A DNA stretch of 43,688 nt from Clostridia bacterium (GTDB lineage: Bacteria; Bacillota; Clostridia; TANB77; CAG-508), in contig JAFRDD010000124.1 of assembly GCA_017404025.1 (NCBI GenBank), positions 1-43,688 of the forward strand, written 5' to 3'. Positions 24,485-32,610 of this stretch are shown piece by piece. How positions within the stretch are numbered: the stretch's first letter is position 1; each line of letters begins with the position of its first letter. Below the pieces are notes generated by a model that saw only the letters and a program-made list of their open reading frames with translations, was not told the DNA's origin and did no database searches. Made by a program: the position numbers and the translations under genes.

Positions 24485-25621
24485 ATGTTAGTAAAATTAT
24501 CTATGAAAAATTTTAAATCATTTGTTGATAAAACTGAGATTGATTTAAATGCAACTGGATATGAAATACTGTCAAATGAAAATAAAACAAGTGATAATAT
24601 TTTAAAAGGAGCTATATTTGTAGGTGGAAATGCAACAGGAAAAACGAACGTAATTAGAGCAATTAGATTTTTATTAGAATTATTAGTATGGCAAGCAGAT
24701 GTTCAATTATTTGAATATAAAAGCTTTTATTCTGATTTGAAAGAAAGAATGGAATTAGTATATGAATTTAAAATAAAAGATTCATATATTAAATATGCAA
24801 TTGAAACAGATAATAGTACTATATTAAAAGAAGAATTAACGCAAGATGGTAAACAAATTTTAGTTAGAATTAATAGCAATGGAGAATATACAAATAAGGA
24901 AGGTAAAAAAATGCAGATTGATAATGTTCAAAAAAATCAATCAGCATTAAGAGCAGTATATTTTGAAAACAGATTCATTGATAATGATGTATTACAAGAA
25001 TGGTTTGAGTTTTTAAAAGATTCTGTTTATATTGATCAGGCAAATAAATTTGTATTATGTGCAAATCAAGATAAATTAACAAGAAATTATTTTGAAAATA
25101 ATGGAAAAGAGGAATTTAATGAATTCTTAAAATTAATTAATTATAATCAAACAGTTGATTATGTTAGTGGATATAAAAATAAATTAATGCAATTCAATTT
25201 TCAAAATAGAAAAGAAGTAATTATATTGAGAAAAGATATGGATATAGGTTTACCAATAACACTAGAATCTTTGGGAAATCAAATTTTGGTCGAAGTATTA
25301 CCACAAATTTTACAAGCTATAAAGAAGAACTGCATGGTAATAATAGATGAATTTAGTAGTGCATTTCATAATCAATTAGAAGAAAAAATAATTAAATATT
25401 TTATGGAAAAAGCAGAAAAATCTCAAATGTTTATTGTATCACATTCAACTAATTTATTAACCAATACATTATTAAGACCAGACCAAATTTATACAGTAGA
25501 TTATATTATTGGAAAAGGGAGTAAGCTATACAGAGTGTCTGATAGTAAACCAAGAGAAGCTCAAAATTTAGAAAAAATGTATTTAAGTGGAGTGTTTAAT
25601 GGATTACCAAATATTAAATAA
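24485..25621 (+). CDS. AAA_15/OLD-like ATPase
   Basis: A 378-residue ATPase. The N-terminal strand VKLSMKNFKSF and Walker A VGGNATGKTNVIRA (residues 46-59) are typical of SMC/OLD-like ABC ATPases. The C-terminal part has an aligned VIIDEFSSAFH Walker B near 284-294 and FIVSHSTNLL near 316-325. It overlaps a TOPRIM-like gene. Two-gene sets of this type include PARIS (AriA/AriB), AbiL and RloAB-type pairs, in which the ATPase senses a phage trigger and licenses the partner. Which subtype this is I cannot tell. AAGGAGG precedes the ATG. It has its own promoter and an operator palindrome. Confidence 0.8.
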   Translation: MLVKLSMKNFKSFVDKTEIDLNATGYEILSNENKTSDNILKGAIFVGGNATGKTNVIRAIRFLLELLVWQADVQLFEYKSFYSDLKERMELVYEFKIKDSYIKYAIETDNSTILKEELTQDGKQILVRINSNGEYTNKEGKKMQIDNVQKNQSALRAVYFENRFIDNDVLQEWFEFLKDSVYIDQANKFVLCANQDKLTRNYFENNGKEEFNEFLKLINYNQTVDYVSGYKNKLMQFNFQNRKEVIILRKDMDIGLPITLESLGNQILVEVLPQILQAIKKNCMVIIDEFSSAFHNQLEEKIIKYFMEKAEKSQMFIVSHSTNLLTNTLLRPDQIYTVDYIIGKGSKLYRVSDSKPREAQNLEKMYLSGVFNGLPNIK

Positions 25622-26402
25622 GAAATTTAAATTTAATCAAGATAAGAATATTGGAAAAGTTTTATATATTGTAGAAGGGGCAACTAGGGAAATTAATTTA
25701 ATTGCAAATATATTTTTAAATATTCTAGGATATGAAGAAGTTATAAGCTTAAACAGAAATGGAAAAATGAAATATAGACAATTTTCTAAAAGAGATAATG
25801 TTTATTCTCAAGTTGTAATTATAAATTCTGAAACTAGTAATATTGATACTATTAACAATACAGATTTTATAGATAAACAAATTGAATTGTTAAAGGATAG
25901 TGGATTAGATTATGAATATAGAAATAGTGCAATATATTATGTTTTTGATGCAGATAGGAAAGAAGATACAAATATAATAAAAGATTTAGCAGAACACTAT
26001 ACTAATTCTAGAGAACCAAATGATGATATTGAAAACAAATTTAATAGTATTGGCGGAATGTTATTGTTAAGTTATCCAGCTATTGAAACATTTATAATTT
26101 CTAATTTTGAAAATGATATGAGCAACTTTGATAAAAGGTTTGATTTTGAAAATCAAAAATTAAAGGAATATATTGATGATAAAAAATATTTAAATAATAA
26201 AATGTCAATTGATACATTATCAAATGCTTTTTTGGAATTAATAAATTCTTTAGAAAAGATTGATGTAAAGGAAATCAATTTAGATAATACTAAAGAATTT
26301 AATACAGATATTTTTAATTATGAACAATCAGTAAATAACCAATATATGCTTAGTTTGTTATTAATATCTTTTGTTGATTTAGGAATAATTGAAATAGAAT
26401 AA
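25599..26402 (+). CDS. TOPRIM-like partner protein of the OLD-type ATPase
   Basis: A 267-residue protein. YIVEGATREINLI (Glu near residue 26) and IYYVFDADRKED (Asp-x-Asp near 116-118) form the acidic pattern of a TOPRIM nuclease fold as in RloB/AriB-like proteins. The C-terminal half is helical, with no motif recognised. I chose the ATG at 25599 with GTGGAG 6 bases before it; a GTG at 25587 is the alternative. The start overlaps the ATPase gene by 23 bases, so a stoichiometric complex is likely. In PARIS, the TOPRIM partner is the toxic nuclease; by analogy this is the effector. Family assignment is by motif only. Confidence 0.65.
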   Translation: MDYQILNKKFKFNQDKNIGKVLYIVEGATREINLIANIFLNILGYEEVISLNRNGKMKYRQFSKRDNVYSQVVIINSETSNIDTINNTDFIDKQIELLKDSGLDYEYRNSAIYYVFDADRKEDTNIIKDLAEHYTNSREPNDDIENKFNSIGGMLLLSYPAIETFIISNFENDMSNFDKRFDFENQKLKEYIDDKKYLNNKMSIDTLSNAFLELINSLEKIDVKEINLDNTKEFNTDIFNYEQSVNNQYMLSLLLISFVDLGIIEIE

Positions 26403-26415
26403 TTATTAAAAAAAG

Positions 26416-26463
26416 ATAGTGGGATTTTTGAGAATTTAGTAATTTTCTCAAAAATCCCACTAT
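26416..26463. terminator. Bidirectional terminator
   Basis: A perfect 19-bp stem (26416-26434 with 26445-26463) encloses a 10-nt loop, with A's on the left and T-rich sequence on the right. It lies between the convergent TOPRIM and 97-aa genes and can stop both. Confidence 0.85.
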
Positions 26464-26476
26464 TTGTTTTATAAGA

Positions 26477-26770
26477 TTATTCCTCTAAACATCCCATAAT
26501 TACTCTAGCACCATCAACAAATCCATTTCTATAAAATTTTTCATTCCAATAGCAAAGGTAGTCAAGAAAATTCTCATCAAGCTTATTTAACTGTTTTTTA
26601 ACATATTCCCTATTTTGCTTAGGAACATTTTTTAAAACTTTCTCAGAAATCTCATCAAAATACATATGATGCTCTTTATCTTCTTCAGTAAGATATCCCA
26701 GCAAACCTTCTTCTCTGCTATTTAACCATTCTCTTAATATATCATTTTCATTAACTTCTCTAAAACTCAT
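26477..26770 (-). CDS. 97-aa conserved protein near the element end (copy 1)
   Basis: A 97-residue acidic helical protein. Key segments are FREVNENDILREWLN, KNVPKQNREYVKKQL, LDYLCYWNEKFYRNGFVDGA and a CLEE end. It is not a family I can name. A full-length paralogue lies at 32077-32370 with about two-thirds identity (KNVPKQNxxYVxKQL and GFVDG are shared), and a third broken piece is at 41456-41509. Both intact copies sit just inside an element end next to tRNA-like sequence, so it probably has a role in maintenance or transfer of these elements. AGGAGG precedes the ATG at 26770. Confidence 0.75.
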   Translation of the reverse strand: MSFREVNENDILREWLNSREEGLLGYLTEEDKEHHMYFDEISEKVLKNVPKQNREYVKKQLNKLDENFLDYLCYWNEKFYRNGFVDGARVIMGCLEE

Positions 26771-26783
26771 ATCTCAAATCCTC

Positions 26784-27140
26784 CTATATATAAATAATCT
26801 CATTATAAACAATTTCTTCAGCACGATTTTTAATGTTATTCATAGCTTGAACCCAAGCAAGTTGATTGCTACTTTTTAGATCTTCATTTATATTTTCTGA
26901 TTCAGCTAATTGTTTAACTATTAAAGCAATTCTTTCATTAGCTGCATTTTCAATATCAGCCAAATGTTTAGATAATGTTCCTTTAATCATTAATTCGGTA
27001 TATAATCCTCTTTTATAATTTTTAATATAATTTAATCTTAATCTGCCATATTTTCCAATATGATAATTCTCGCAAAAATTTTCCATAATCAAATCAGGAA
27101 TTAAATAATCTCCTTCTTTATGATAAGTAATTCTATTCAT
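26784..27140 (-). CDS. tnpV: TnpV-like transposon-encoded protein
   Basis: A 118-residue protein matching TnpV of the Tn4451/Tn4453 type: ITYHKEGDYLIPDL at the start, IGKYGRLRLNYI near 27-38, HLADIENAANERIALIVKQL near 58-77, and AMNNIKNRAEEIVYNEIIYI at the end. TnpV is a small accessory protein of mobilizable transposons, with no proven function. I place the start at the ATG 27140, with GGAGG at 27149-27153. The upstream open frame is hydrophobic and has no family match. It is 13 bases upstream of the 97-aa gene and forms a two-gene operon with it. Confidence 0.85.
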   Translation of the reverse strand: MNRITYHKEGDYLIPDLIMENFCENYHIGKYGRLRLNYIKNYKRGLYTELMIKGTLSKHLADIENAANERIALIVKQLAESENINEDLKSSNQLAWVQAMNNIKNRAEEIVYNEIIYI

Positions 27141-27210
27141 AATCAAAACCTCCAAAATAAATTTTTTAGGTTTCCCATTTTTAATTAAAAAGTACAAACA
27201 TATGTACAAA

Positions 27211-27250
27211 ACAATTGGGGAAAAGTTGGGGAAAAAATTCTCAAAAAACA
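27211..27250 (+). repeat. End-proximal repeat, middle copy (possible integrase arm sites)
   Basis: ACAATTGGGG, AAAAGTTGGGG and AAAAAATTCTCAAAAAACA form two near-tandem TTGGGG motifs followed by TCAAAAAAC. It aligns to 671-710 (about 30/40) and to 32472-32510 (about 31/39) without gaps. A complementary TTTCCCCAATTTTC lies at 27282-27295. Confidence 0.5.
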
Positions 27251-27354
27251 TCAAAAAATAACACAAATGTTCTAAAATTCATTTCCCCAATTTTCATTGA
27301 TAAATCAGTTAAAACCCTTAATTTCACTAAAGTTCACAACCATCTCAACCAGCC

Positions 27355-27369
27355 CTCATAACCCGAAGG
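27355..27369 (+). repeat. Degenerate tRNA-fMet-like fragment, possible E1/E2 junction
   Basis: CTCATAACCCGAAGG is identical over 15 bases to the anticodon-loop part of the tRNA-like fragments at 533-580 and 32611-32656. The T-arm and CCA end are not preserved (GCATTAAAATTTAATC follows). A weaker AACCCGAAGGGC occurs at about 27436-27447. I read it as an old attachment site between two tandem elements. The region 27141-27596 holds no gene. Confidence 0.45.
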
Positions 27370-27507
27370 CATTAAAATTTAATCTGAATATATTGATTTT
27401 AGCGAATTGTAGGCGTTTATTAGTCATTTTTCAAAACCCGAAGGGCAAAATATGTAATAATAAGAAAACAGATCTTTTAAAGAAATATAGTAAATTTGAG
27501 TAAATTA

Positions 27508-27516
27508 TGATACAAT
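27508..27516 (+). promoter_or_regulatory. Extended -10 promoter for the SWIM gene
   Basis: TGA-TACAAT at 27508-27516, 81 bases before the chosen start. There is no good -35 at the expected distance. Confidence 0.35.
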
Positions 27517-27596
27517 AGGTAATATTTAAAGAGCTGTAAAATATGTTTTTTAATATTGAATTAATTATAGGAAAAACTAAGTGTTGGGAGATAAAA

Positions 27597-29180
27597 ATGA
27601 GTATTTTAAATAGTGCAAGTAGTAGAACAGTATATAGGGGGTATGATTATTTTAAAGAAGGAAATGTAATTTTACATATTCAATTATCAGATTTTGAATA
27701 TGAAGGAGAAGTGCAAGGAACCAATAAAACACCATATCATGTTATGATAAATACAAAACACCCTAAAAGTTCATCTTGTGATTGTCCATTTGCTAATGGA
27801 AATACTATATGCAAACATATGGTGGCTTTGTTTTTTGCAGTTTCACCAGAAGACCTAAAAGATCACGAAGATTGGTCAGAAAATGATTATGAAGATGAAT
27901 ACGAAGAATATGATGAAGAAGATTATTATGATGATTATGAATATGATAGATACGGGAATTATAATAAATATAAAAGTGATTTTATAAGACCAATATTTTT
28001 TGATGAACTGTTATCAAATTTTGTAAATAATTTATCAGAAGAAAAAATGCGAGATATATTAATAAGTGAACTAAAAAAAGATGAAGAATCTACATTTAAT
28101 ACATATCTACAAAAAGATTTTCAAAGATATAGTTCTGATAAAAATAATATACATGGAATATTAGATAGAATTAACAATAATTTTTATAAATTGTCACATG
28201 ACTATGATTATAATAATAAAGATTATTCAGTAAAACTTCTTAAGGAAAACGAAAAAGAAAAAATATCTATTTCATATTTAACAAATAAAGAAATGAAAGC
28301 AAATATAGATAAAATAATTTTAAATCCGGAGATAGCAGCTTATAATGATTATAAGTGGATAGCATATTTTTACAAAAATAAAAATAATAAAAAAGATATA
28401 GATTTATATACTAAAAAATTAGAGTCCTTTTTTGATACATTAAAACATTATAGTATAAAAAATACAATTCCAAAATCTAATGTTTTGATTAGTATATATT
28501 TATTAAATGAATATAATTTACAAGAAATAGCAGGATTACTTATTAAAAATTGTAAATATACCGAATATGTAGATTATATAATAGAAAATTCAGAAGAATG
28601 TAAAGACTTATACGAAAATTTTAATACAAAAGTAGAAAATGAAAAATATTTAAATAAAGAATATATAGCAAAAATATACTATAATTTTTACTTAAGATTA
28701 CTGGACGATGAAATATATAATCAATATTGTTATTATGATTTTTTATATAATAAAGATTTCAGCAATTTAATATCTTTGAAAAAGACAGAAAGATTTGAAT
28801 ATTATATAAATAAAATGATTAAAAATACAAAAGATGTAATTACATTAGAAAAAATATATATTTTCTTAGATAATAAAGAAGGATTATTTAAATTGTTATT
28901 TAAAAAAGAAAATGAATATAGATTAATGGCAAATATTGAATTGTTAAAGAATAACTATAATAACGAATTATTAAAGTATTTTAAAGAACGATTTTATGAA
29001 GTGTTAGCACAAGAAAAGAGTAGAGAAAATTATAGAAAAGCTGCTATCTATATTGATGCATTATATAAACTTAATGATGGAAAAAGAATTGTAGATGAAC
29101 TAATAAAGGAACTTAAAAATTCTGAATACTCAAAAAGAATAGCCTTATTTGATGAGATAAATAAAGTTATTAGAAATTAA
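27597..29180 (+). CDS. SWIM zinc-finger protein
   Basis: A 527-residue protein. The N-terminal SWIM finger is CDC-x8-CKH (SSCDCPFANGNTICKHMVAL near residues 60-79, CxC...CxH). Before it is SARTxYRGYDYF-like SASSRTVYRGYDYFKEGNV, the usual start of SWIM proteins. After it comes an acidic low-complexity stretch (many D, E, Y, near 88-130). The C-terminal 350 residues are helical and repeat-like. SWIM fingers bind DNA or proteins. The start at ATG 27597 follows GGGAG; the upstream frame MFFNIELIIG has no ribosome site. It does not match the Snf2-associated SWIM proteins in length. Function here unknown. Confidence 0.8.
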   Translation: MSILNSASSRTVYRGYDYFKEGNVILHIQLSDFEYEGEVQGTNKTPYHVMINTKHPKSSSCDCPFANGNTICKHMVALFFAVSPEDLKDHEDWSENDYEDEYEEYDEEDYYDDYEYDRYGNYNKYKSDFIRPIFFDELLSNFVNNLSEEKMRDILISELKKDEESTFNTYLQKDFQRYSSDKNNIHGILDRINNNFYKLSHDYDYNNKDYSVKLLKENEKEKISISYLTNKEMKANIDKIILNPEIAAYNDYKWIAYFYKNKNNKKDIDLYTKKLESFFDTLKHYSIKNTIPKSNVLISIYLLNEYNLQEIAGLLIKNCKYTEYVDYIIENSEECKDLYENFNTKVENEKYLNKEYIAKIYYNFYLRLLDDEIYNQYCYYDFLYNKDFSNLISLKKTERFEYYINKMIKNTKDVITLEKIYIFLDNKEGLFKLLFKKENEYRLMANIELLKNNYNNELLKYFKERFYEVLAQEKSRENYRKAAIYIDALYKLNDGKRIVDELIKELKNSEYSKRIALFDEINKVIRN

Positions 29181-29224
29181 AGTAAACCCACGCACAACTA
29201 TTGACAAATGCGTGGGTTTACTTT
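29179..29224 (+). terminator. Strong hairpin between SWIM and AbiE genes
   Basis: A perfect 16-bp stem (29179-29194 with 29209-29224, core GTAAACCCACGCA) with a 14-nt loop. It overlaps the SWIM stop codon and lies 22 bases before the AbiEi start, so it terminates SWIM transcription and may also be an AbiEi target, since AbiEi antitoxins bind inverted repeats at their own promoters. Confidence 0.7.
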
Positions 29225-29246
29225 AAAATATTATTAGGTGATGAAA

Positions 29247-29789
29247 ATGATTTATAATTATAAAGAAATAGTAAAAATTTATAAAAATGATTATAATTTG
29301 AAGAAAGCAATAAATAAAAAAGAGATTTATAAACTGGAAAAGGGAGTATATTCAAATAAGAAAATAGTTAGTCCATTAATAATATATTCAAAAAAATATC
29401 CAAATGCAGTTATTACAATGGATAGTGCGTTTTATTATTATAATTTAACAGATGTAATACCTAATAAAGTATATTTAGCAACAGATAGGAATTCTGATAA
29501 AATTAACAATTCAAAAATTGTTCAATCATTTGTGGCAAAATCAATATTAAATGAAGGAAAAGTTACAATAGAAGAAGATGGTGAAAAAATAAATATTTAT
29601 GATAGAGAAAGACTATTGATTGAATTAATAAGAAAAAAGAAACAGATTCCTTTTGATTATTATAAAGAAATTATATCTAATTATAGAGCTATTGTTGATG
29701 AGTTAGATATGTACAAAATAGAAGAATATTTAGCTTTATTCAAAAATGATTTAAATTTATCAAATATATTACAAATGGAGGTATTTTAG
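29247..29789 (+). CDS. abiEi: AbiEi-like antitoxin (type IV toxin-antitoxin)
   Basis: A 180-residue protein. The N-terminal winged-helix region (NKKEIYKLEKGVYSN) is followed by SPLIIYSKKYPNAVITMDSA, YYNLTDVIPNKVYLATDR and YDRERLLIELIR, which are hallmark stretches of AbiEi antitoxins. AbiEi represses the operon and counters the toxic nucleotidyltransferase AbiEii. I take the ATG at 29247, with AGGTGA upstream. In-frame GTG and ATG at 29238 and 29241 are possible. The TAG stop overlaps the GTG start of the toxin gene (TAGTG). Confidence 0.85.
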   Translation: MIYNYKEIVKIYKNDYNLKKAINKKEIYKLEKGVYSNKKIVSPLIIYSKKYPNAVITMDSAFYYYNLTDVIPNKVYLATDRNSDKINNSKIVQSFVAKSILNEGKVTIEEDGEKINIYDRERLLIELIRKKKQIPFDYYKEIISNYRAIVDELDMYKIEEYLALFKNDLNLSNILQMEVF

Positions 29790-30610
29790 TGAATATAGAA
29801 GAAGCAATAGAAAAATATGAAAAAATGGGATATGAATTTGAAGAAGCAGAGTCAAAGGTTTGCCAAGATATTATACTTTTAAAAATATCTCAAAGTAAAT
29901 TTGCTAGAAACATAACAATTAAAGGTGGAGTTGTAATACATAACTTATCTAATGATATGCGTAGAGCTACTAGAGATTTAGACTTGGATTTTATAAAGTA
30001 TTCATTAGATGATAAAGCTATAAAGGAATTTATAAAAGCATTAAGTAAGATAGATGATGGTATAAAAATAGATATTGTAGGAAGAATTACAAAGTTACAT
30101 CATCAAGATTATGATGGTAAAAGAGTTAATTTAAAAATATCTGATAAGTATAGTAATACAATTCAAACAAAGTTAGATATAGGAGTACATAAATTATTTG
30201 AATTAGAGCAAGAAGAATATTGTTTTAGTTTTGATTTATATGAAAATAGTGCAAATTTGCTAATAAATTCTACAGAGCAAATTTTTACAGAAAAATTAAA
30301 ATCTCTTTTAAAATTAAGCTTCAGATCTACAAGATATAAGGATTTATTTGATTTTTATTATTTAATAGAAAATAATAAATTAGACAAAGAAAAATTAATA
30401 AATTGTATAGAAATATTAATATTTCAAGATGAAAATATGAGAGAAAAAACGATACATGATATTATTCAAAGAATGAAAAACACTCTTAATTCTCAAAGAT
30501 ATCGTAATAATTTAAATAATCCAAAAGTCAATTGGTTAGATATTCCAATAAATAATGCTATTGACAGAGTAATTGAATACATAGGAAGTTTAGAAAAAAT
30601 AGTTATATAA
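29789..30610 (+). CDS. abiEii: AbiEii-like nucleotidyltransferase toxin
   Basis: A 273-residue DNA polymerase-beta-fold nucleotidyltransferase. IKGGVVIHNL near 43-52 and the catalytic RRATRDLDLDF near 58-68 (D-x-D) are the AbiEii motifs. TEKLKSLL and RYKDLFDFYYLI near 168-190 are also family-typical. Toxins of this family modify tRNA by adding nucleotides to the 3' end and cause growth arrest in phage infection. The start is GTG at 29789 with GGAGG 9 bases earlier; it overlaps the antitoxin stop. Both genes look intact. Confidence 0.88.
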   Translation: MNIEEAIEKYEKMGYEFEEAESKVCQDIILLKISQSKFARNITIKGGVVIHNLSNDMRRATRDLDLDFIKYSLDDKAIKEFIKALSKIDDGIKIDIVGRITKLHHQDYDGKRVNLKISDKYSNTIQTKLDIGVHKLFELEQEEYCFSFDLYENSANLLINSTEQIFTEKLKSLLKLSFRSTRYKDLFDFYYLIENNKLDKEKLINCIEILIFQDENMREKTIHDIIQRMKNTLNSQRYRNNLNNPKVNWLDIPINNAIDRVIEYIGSLEKIVI

Positions 30611-30633
30611 AAATAAAAACGGAGAAATAGAAA

Positions 30634-31629
30634 ATGAATAAAAATGCTAAGCAAAAAATAACACTAGGTATAATTCTGATTTTGGTAATTGTATTATGTG
30701 CTCTTTATGTACAATTTAATAATGCAAATCCTACCAACAACCTGACTAATAAATATTCTAATGTTATTATAAATAATGAAAAATTAAATATATTCTATTT
30801 TAAAGTAGGTCAAGCAGATTGTACATTAATAACAATAAATAATAAAAATCTACTGATAGATGCAGGTAATAAATCAGACGGAGATTACATAGTAGAATTT
30901 CTTAAGGAAAAGAAACTGGATACTATTGATTATTTCATTATTACACATGGTGATTTAGATCATAGTGGTGGTGCAGGAAATGTTTTAAATAATTGTAATG
31001 TGAAAAACATGTTTATGCCAGAGGGAATAGAAGAAGCAGAAGAAAATTATCAAAGTCTTAAAAGCGTTGCTGATAGTAATAATGTTCAGTTATCTAAAGT
31101 AGAGATAAGTGACAAGTTTGATTTAGACAAAGCAAATTTTGAGATATTATCTGTAAAAAATAATACAAACAGTAGTGCCAATGAAAGTTCAATAGTTGTT
31201 AAATTAAATTATTTGAATACTTCTTATCTATTTATGGGAGATGCAACGCAAGGTATAGAAAAAGAAATCAAAAGTGATAGTGTAGATGTGTTAAAAGTAG
31301 GACATCATGGTTCAAATAGTAGTACATCTTCGGAATTCTTAGATATGATAAAACCAAAATATGCAATTATTTCTGCAGGAATTAATGCTAAGTATAATCA
31401 TCCAGCAGAACAAATATTACAAAGACTAAGAGATGCAAATATACAAGAAAAAAACATATACATAACAAATAATCAAGGAACTATATGGCTTACAAGTGAT
31501 GGAACAAATATAGAAATACAAACAAGACAAGATATTAATTTAGATGGAACGGGTCAAATTGGAAAAGTGGACATATTAAATATATGTTCATTTTTTAATC
31601 GTATAAATTATAGCCTTTTGGCTTGTTAA
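30634..31629 (+). CDS. ComEC-like MBL-fold protein with N-terminal membrane anchor
   Basis: A 331-residue protein. A single transmembrane helix (ITLGIILILVIVLCALYVQF near 9-28) precedes an external ComEC/Rec2-type MBL domain: FKVGQADCTLI near 56-66, THGDLDHSGG near 108-117 (HxDxDH), SYLFMGD, VGHHGSNSSTS near 222-232, and YNHPAE near 255-260. Such proteins are hydrolases possibly acting on nucleic acids outside the cell. The domain ends around residue 300, and the remaining tail overlaps the convergent gene at 31595 by 35 bases, so the natural end may be earlier. CGGAG precedes the ATG. Confidence 0.8.
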   Translation: MNKNAKQKITLGIILILVIVLCALYVQFNNANPTNNLTNKYSNVIINNEKLNIFYFKVGQADCTLITINNKNLLIDAGNKSDGDYIVEFLKEKKLDTIDYFIITHGDLDHSGGAGNVLNNCNVKNMFMPEGIEEAEENYQSLKSVADSNNVQLSKVEISDKFDLDKANFEILSVKNNTNSSANESSIVVKLNYLNTSYLFMGDATQGIEKEIKSDSVDVLKVGHHGSNSSTSSEFLDMIKPKYAIISAGINAKYNHPAEQILQRLRDANIQEKNIYITNNQGTIWLTSDGTNIEIQTRQDINLDGTGQIGKVDILNICSFFNRINYSLLAC

Positions 31630-31957
31630 CATTTACAAACTTTTCCCCATCAAATTGAATATATAAACCGCCTCTTTTTATTGAAGAATCTAGTAAATTG
31701 TCTGAGATTTCATATTTTTCAGAATATTTTTGAGCAGTATCAATACAAGAAGCATAGCCTTCTTCAATATAATCAACATAAAAAATAGTATCTTTAGGTA
31801 ATTGTCTGTAATCAAGATTAGATTTTTTGGCTACATTGTGTTGATATAAACTAGATTTCAACTCATCAATAAATTTGTCAACAAATGAATTATCATAGGA
31901 TTTAGAATTTTTCTCAAGGGTTAAATCAATAGAATCTAAAAAATCATAGAGACTCAT
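31595..31957 (-). CDS. Conserved-looking hypothetical protein, 120 aa
   Basis: An acidic 120-residue protein (YDFLDSIDLTLEKNS at the start, YYVDYIEEGYASCIDTAQKYSEKY-like region near 60-85). I recognise no family. AGGAGGTGACAG lies 7 bases before the ATG at 31957, a very good ribosome site, which is why I keep it. It precedes the second 97-aa gene on the minus strand in gene order but is downstream of it in transcription, with a 119-bp gap. It overlaps the end of the MBL gene. Confidence 0.6.
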   Translation of the reverse strand: MSLYDFLDSIDLTLEKNSKSYDNSFVDKFIDELKSSLYQHNVAKKSNLDYRQLPKDTIFYVDYIEEGYASCIDTAQKYSEKYEISDNLLDSSIKRGGLYIQFDGEKFVNVNKPKGYNLYD

Positions 31958-32076
31958 AGTCTGTCACCTCCTTAAAAGTTGTAAGAATAAAGTATATTAT
32001 ATAATATAGCAAAATTTTATAAAGAAATCAAGAAAAAACTAGAAGAAAACAAAATTCTTCCAGTTTTAATAATTAT

Positions 32077-32370
32077 TTATTCCTCAAAACACCCCATAGC
32101 TAGCTGAGAACCATCTACAAAACCATTTCTATAGTATTTCTCATTCCAGTAATATAAATAATCCATAAAATTCTTATCAAGCTGATCAAGTTGTTTTTGA
32201 ACATATTTCTTATTTTGTTTAGGTACATTTTTTAGTATTTTCTCTGCAATTTCTTCAAAATAGACACAGTATTTTTTATCCTGAGGAGACATCTCACAAA
32301 AAGCAGTCTCTTCTCTAAATTCTAACCATTCTTTCAAAATATCCTCATTAACTTCTCTAAAATTATTCAT
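32077..32370 (-). CDS. 97-aa conserved protein near the element end (copy 2)
   Basis: Paralogue of the gene at 26477-26770. It shares FREVNE-DILKEWL, KNVPKQNKKYVQKQL, LDYLYYWNEKYYRNGFVDG and a C-terminal CFEE. Divergence lies mainly near residues 20-35. GGAGG precedes the ATG at 32370. It occupies the same place relative to the TTGGGG repeat and the tRNA-like fragment as copy 1, but no TnpV gene lies beside it. Confidence 0.75.
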   Translation of the reverse strand: MNNFREVNEDILKEWLEFREETAFCEMSPQDKKYCVYFEEIAEKILKNVPKQNKKYVQKQLDQLDKNFMDYLYYWNEKYYRNGFVDGSQLAMGCFEE

Positions 32371-32471
32371 AAATAAAAACCTCCATAAAAATCAAAATTT
32401 TAATAGCAAAAAAATGCTTTTCAAAAATTCAGCAAATACCAATTTTCAATACGAACACACGTACATTACCT

Positions 32472-32510
32472 ATTGGGAAAAAATTGGGTAATAAACCCTC
32501 AAAAAATGTC
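32472..32510 (+). repeat. End-proximal repeat, right copy (possible integrase arm sites)
   Basis: ATTGGGAAAAAATTGGG followed by CTCAAAAAATGTC is the third member of the family seen at 671-710 and 27211-27250. About 31 of 39 bases match the middle copy, without gaps. Confidence 0.5.
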
Positions 32511-32610
32511 CTAAAAATGCACAAATGTTCTCAAAACCAAAATTAATAAATTTACTGAAATACCAACAAAAACTCCAATTTTCACAAAGGTTCAAAAAGC
32601 CTTGAGCCGT

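Larger units (their letters stand above)
533..27385. mobile_element. Integrative mobilizable element E1 with defence cargo
   Basis: The unit is bounded on the left by the tRNA-fMet fragment at 533-580 and on the right by a degenerate CTCATAACCCGAAGG sequence at 27355-27369. Both boundaries sit next to a related 40-bp repeat (671-710 and 27211-27250). In between lie a tyrosine integrase, an Xis-like protein, a replisome organizer, a DnaC-like ATPase, a ParB-like protein and a relaxase, followed by about 18 kb of restriction and abortive-infection-type cargo. No coupling protein or type IV secretion genes are present, so transfer would need a helper. The right boundary is uncertain, because E1 could also end at the better-preserved copy at 32656 with E2 as its distal part. 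Confidence 0.6.

Noticed and set aside
27141..27266. An N-terminal hydrophobic extension of TnpV
   Set aside because: GGAGG at 27149-27153 and the family start at MNRITY fix the start at 27140; the extension overlaps end repeats.
27297..27503. A 68-codon open frame in the E1/E2 junction
   Set aside because: It has no ribosome site, runs across the tRNA-like fragments and end repeats, and has no family-like pattern.
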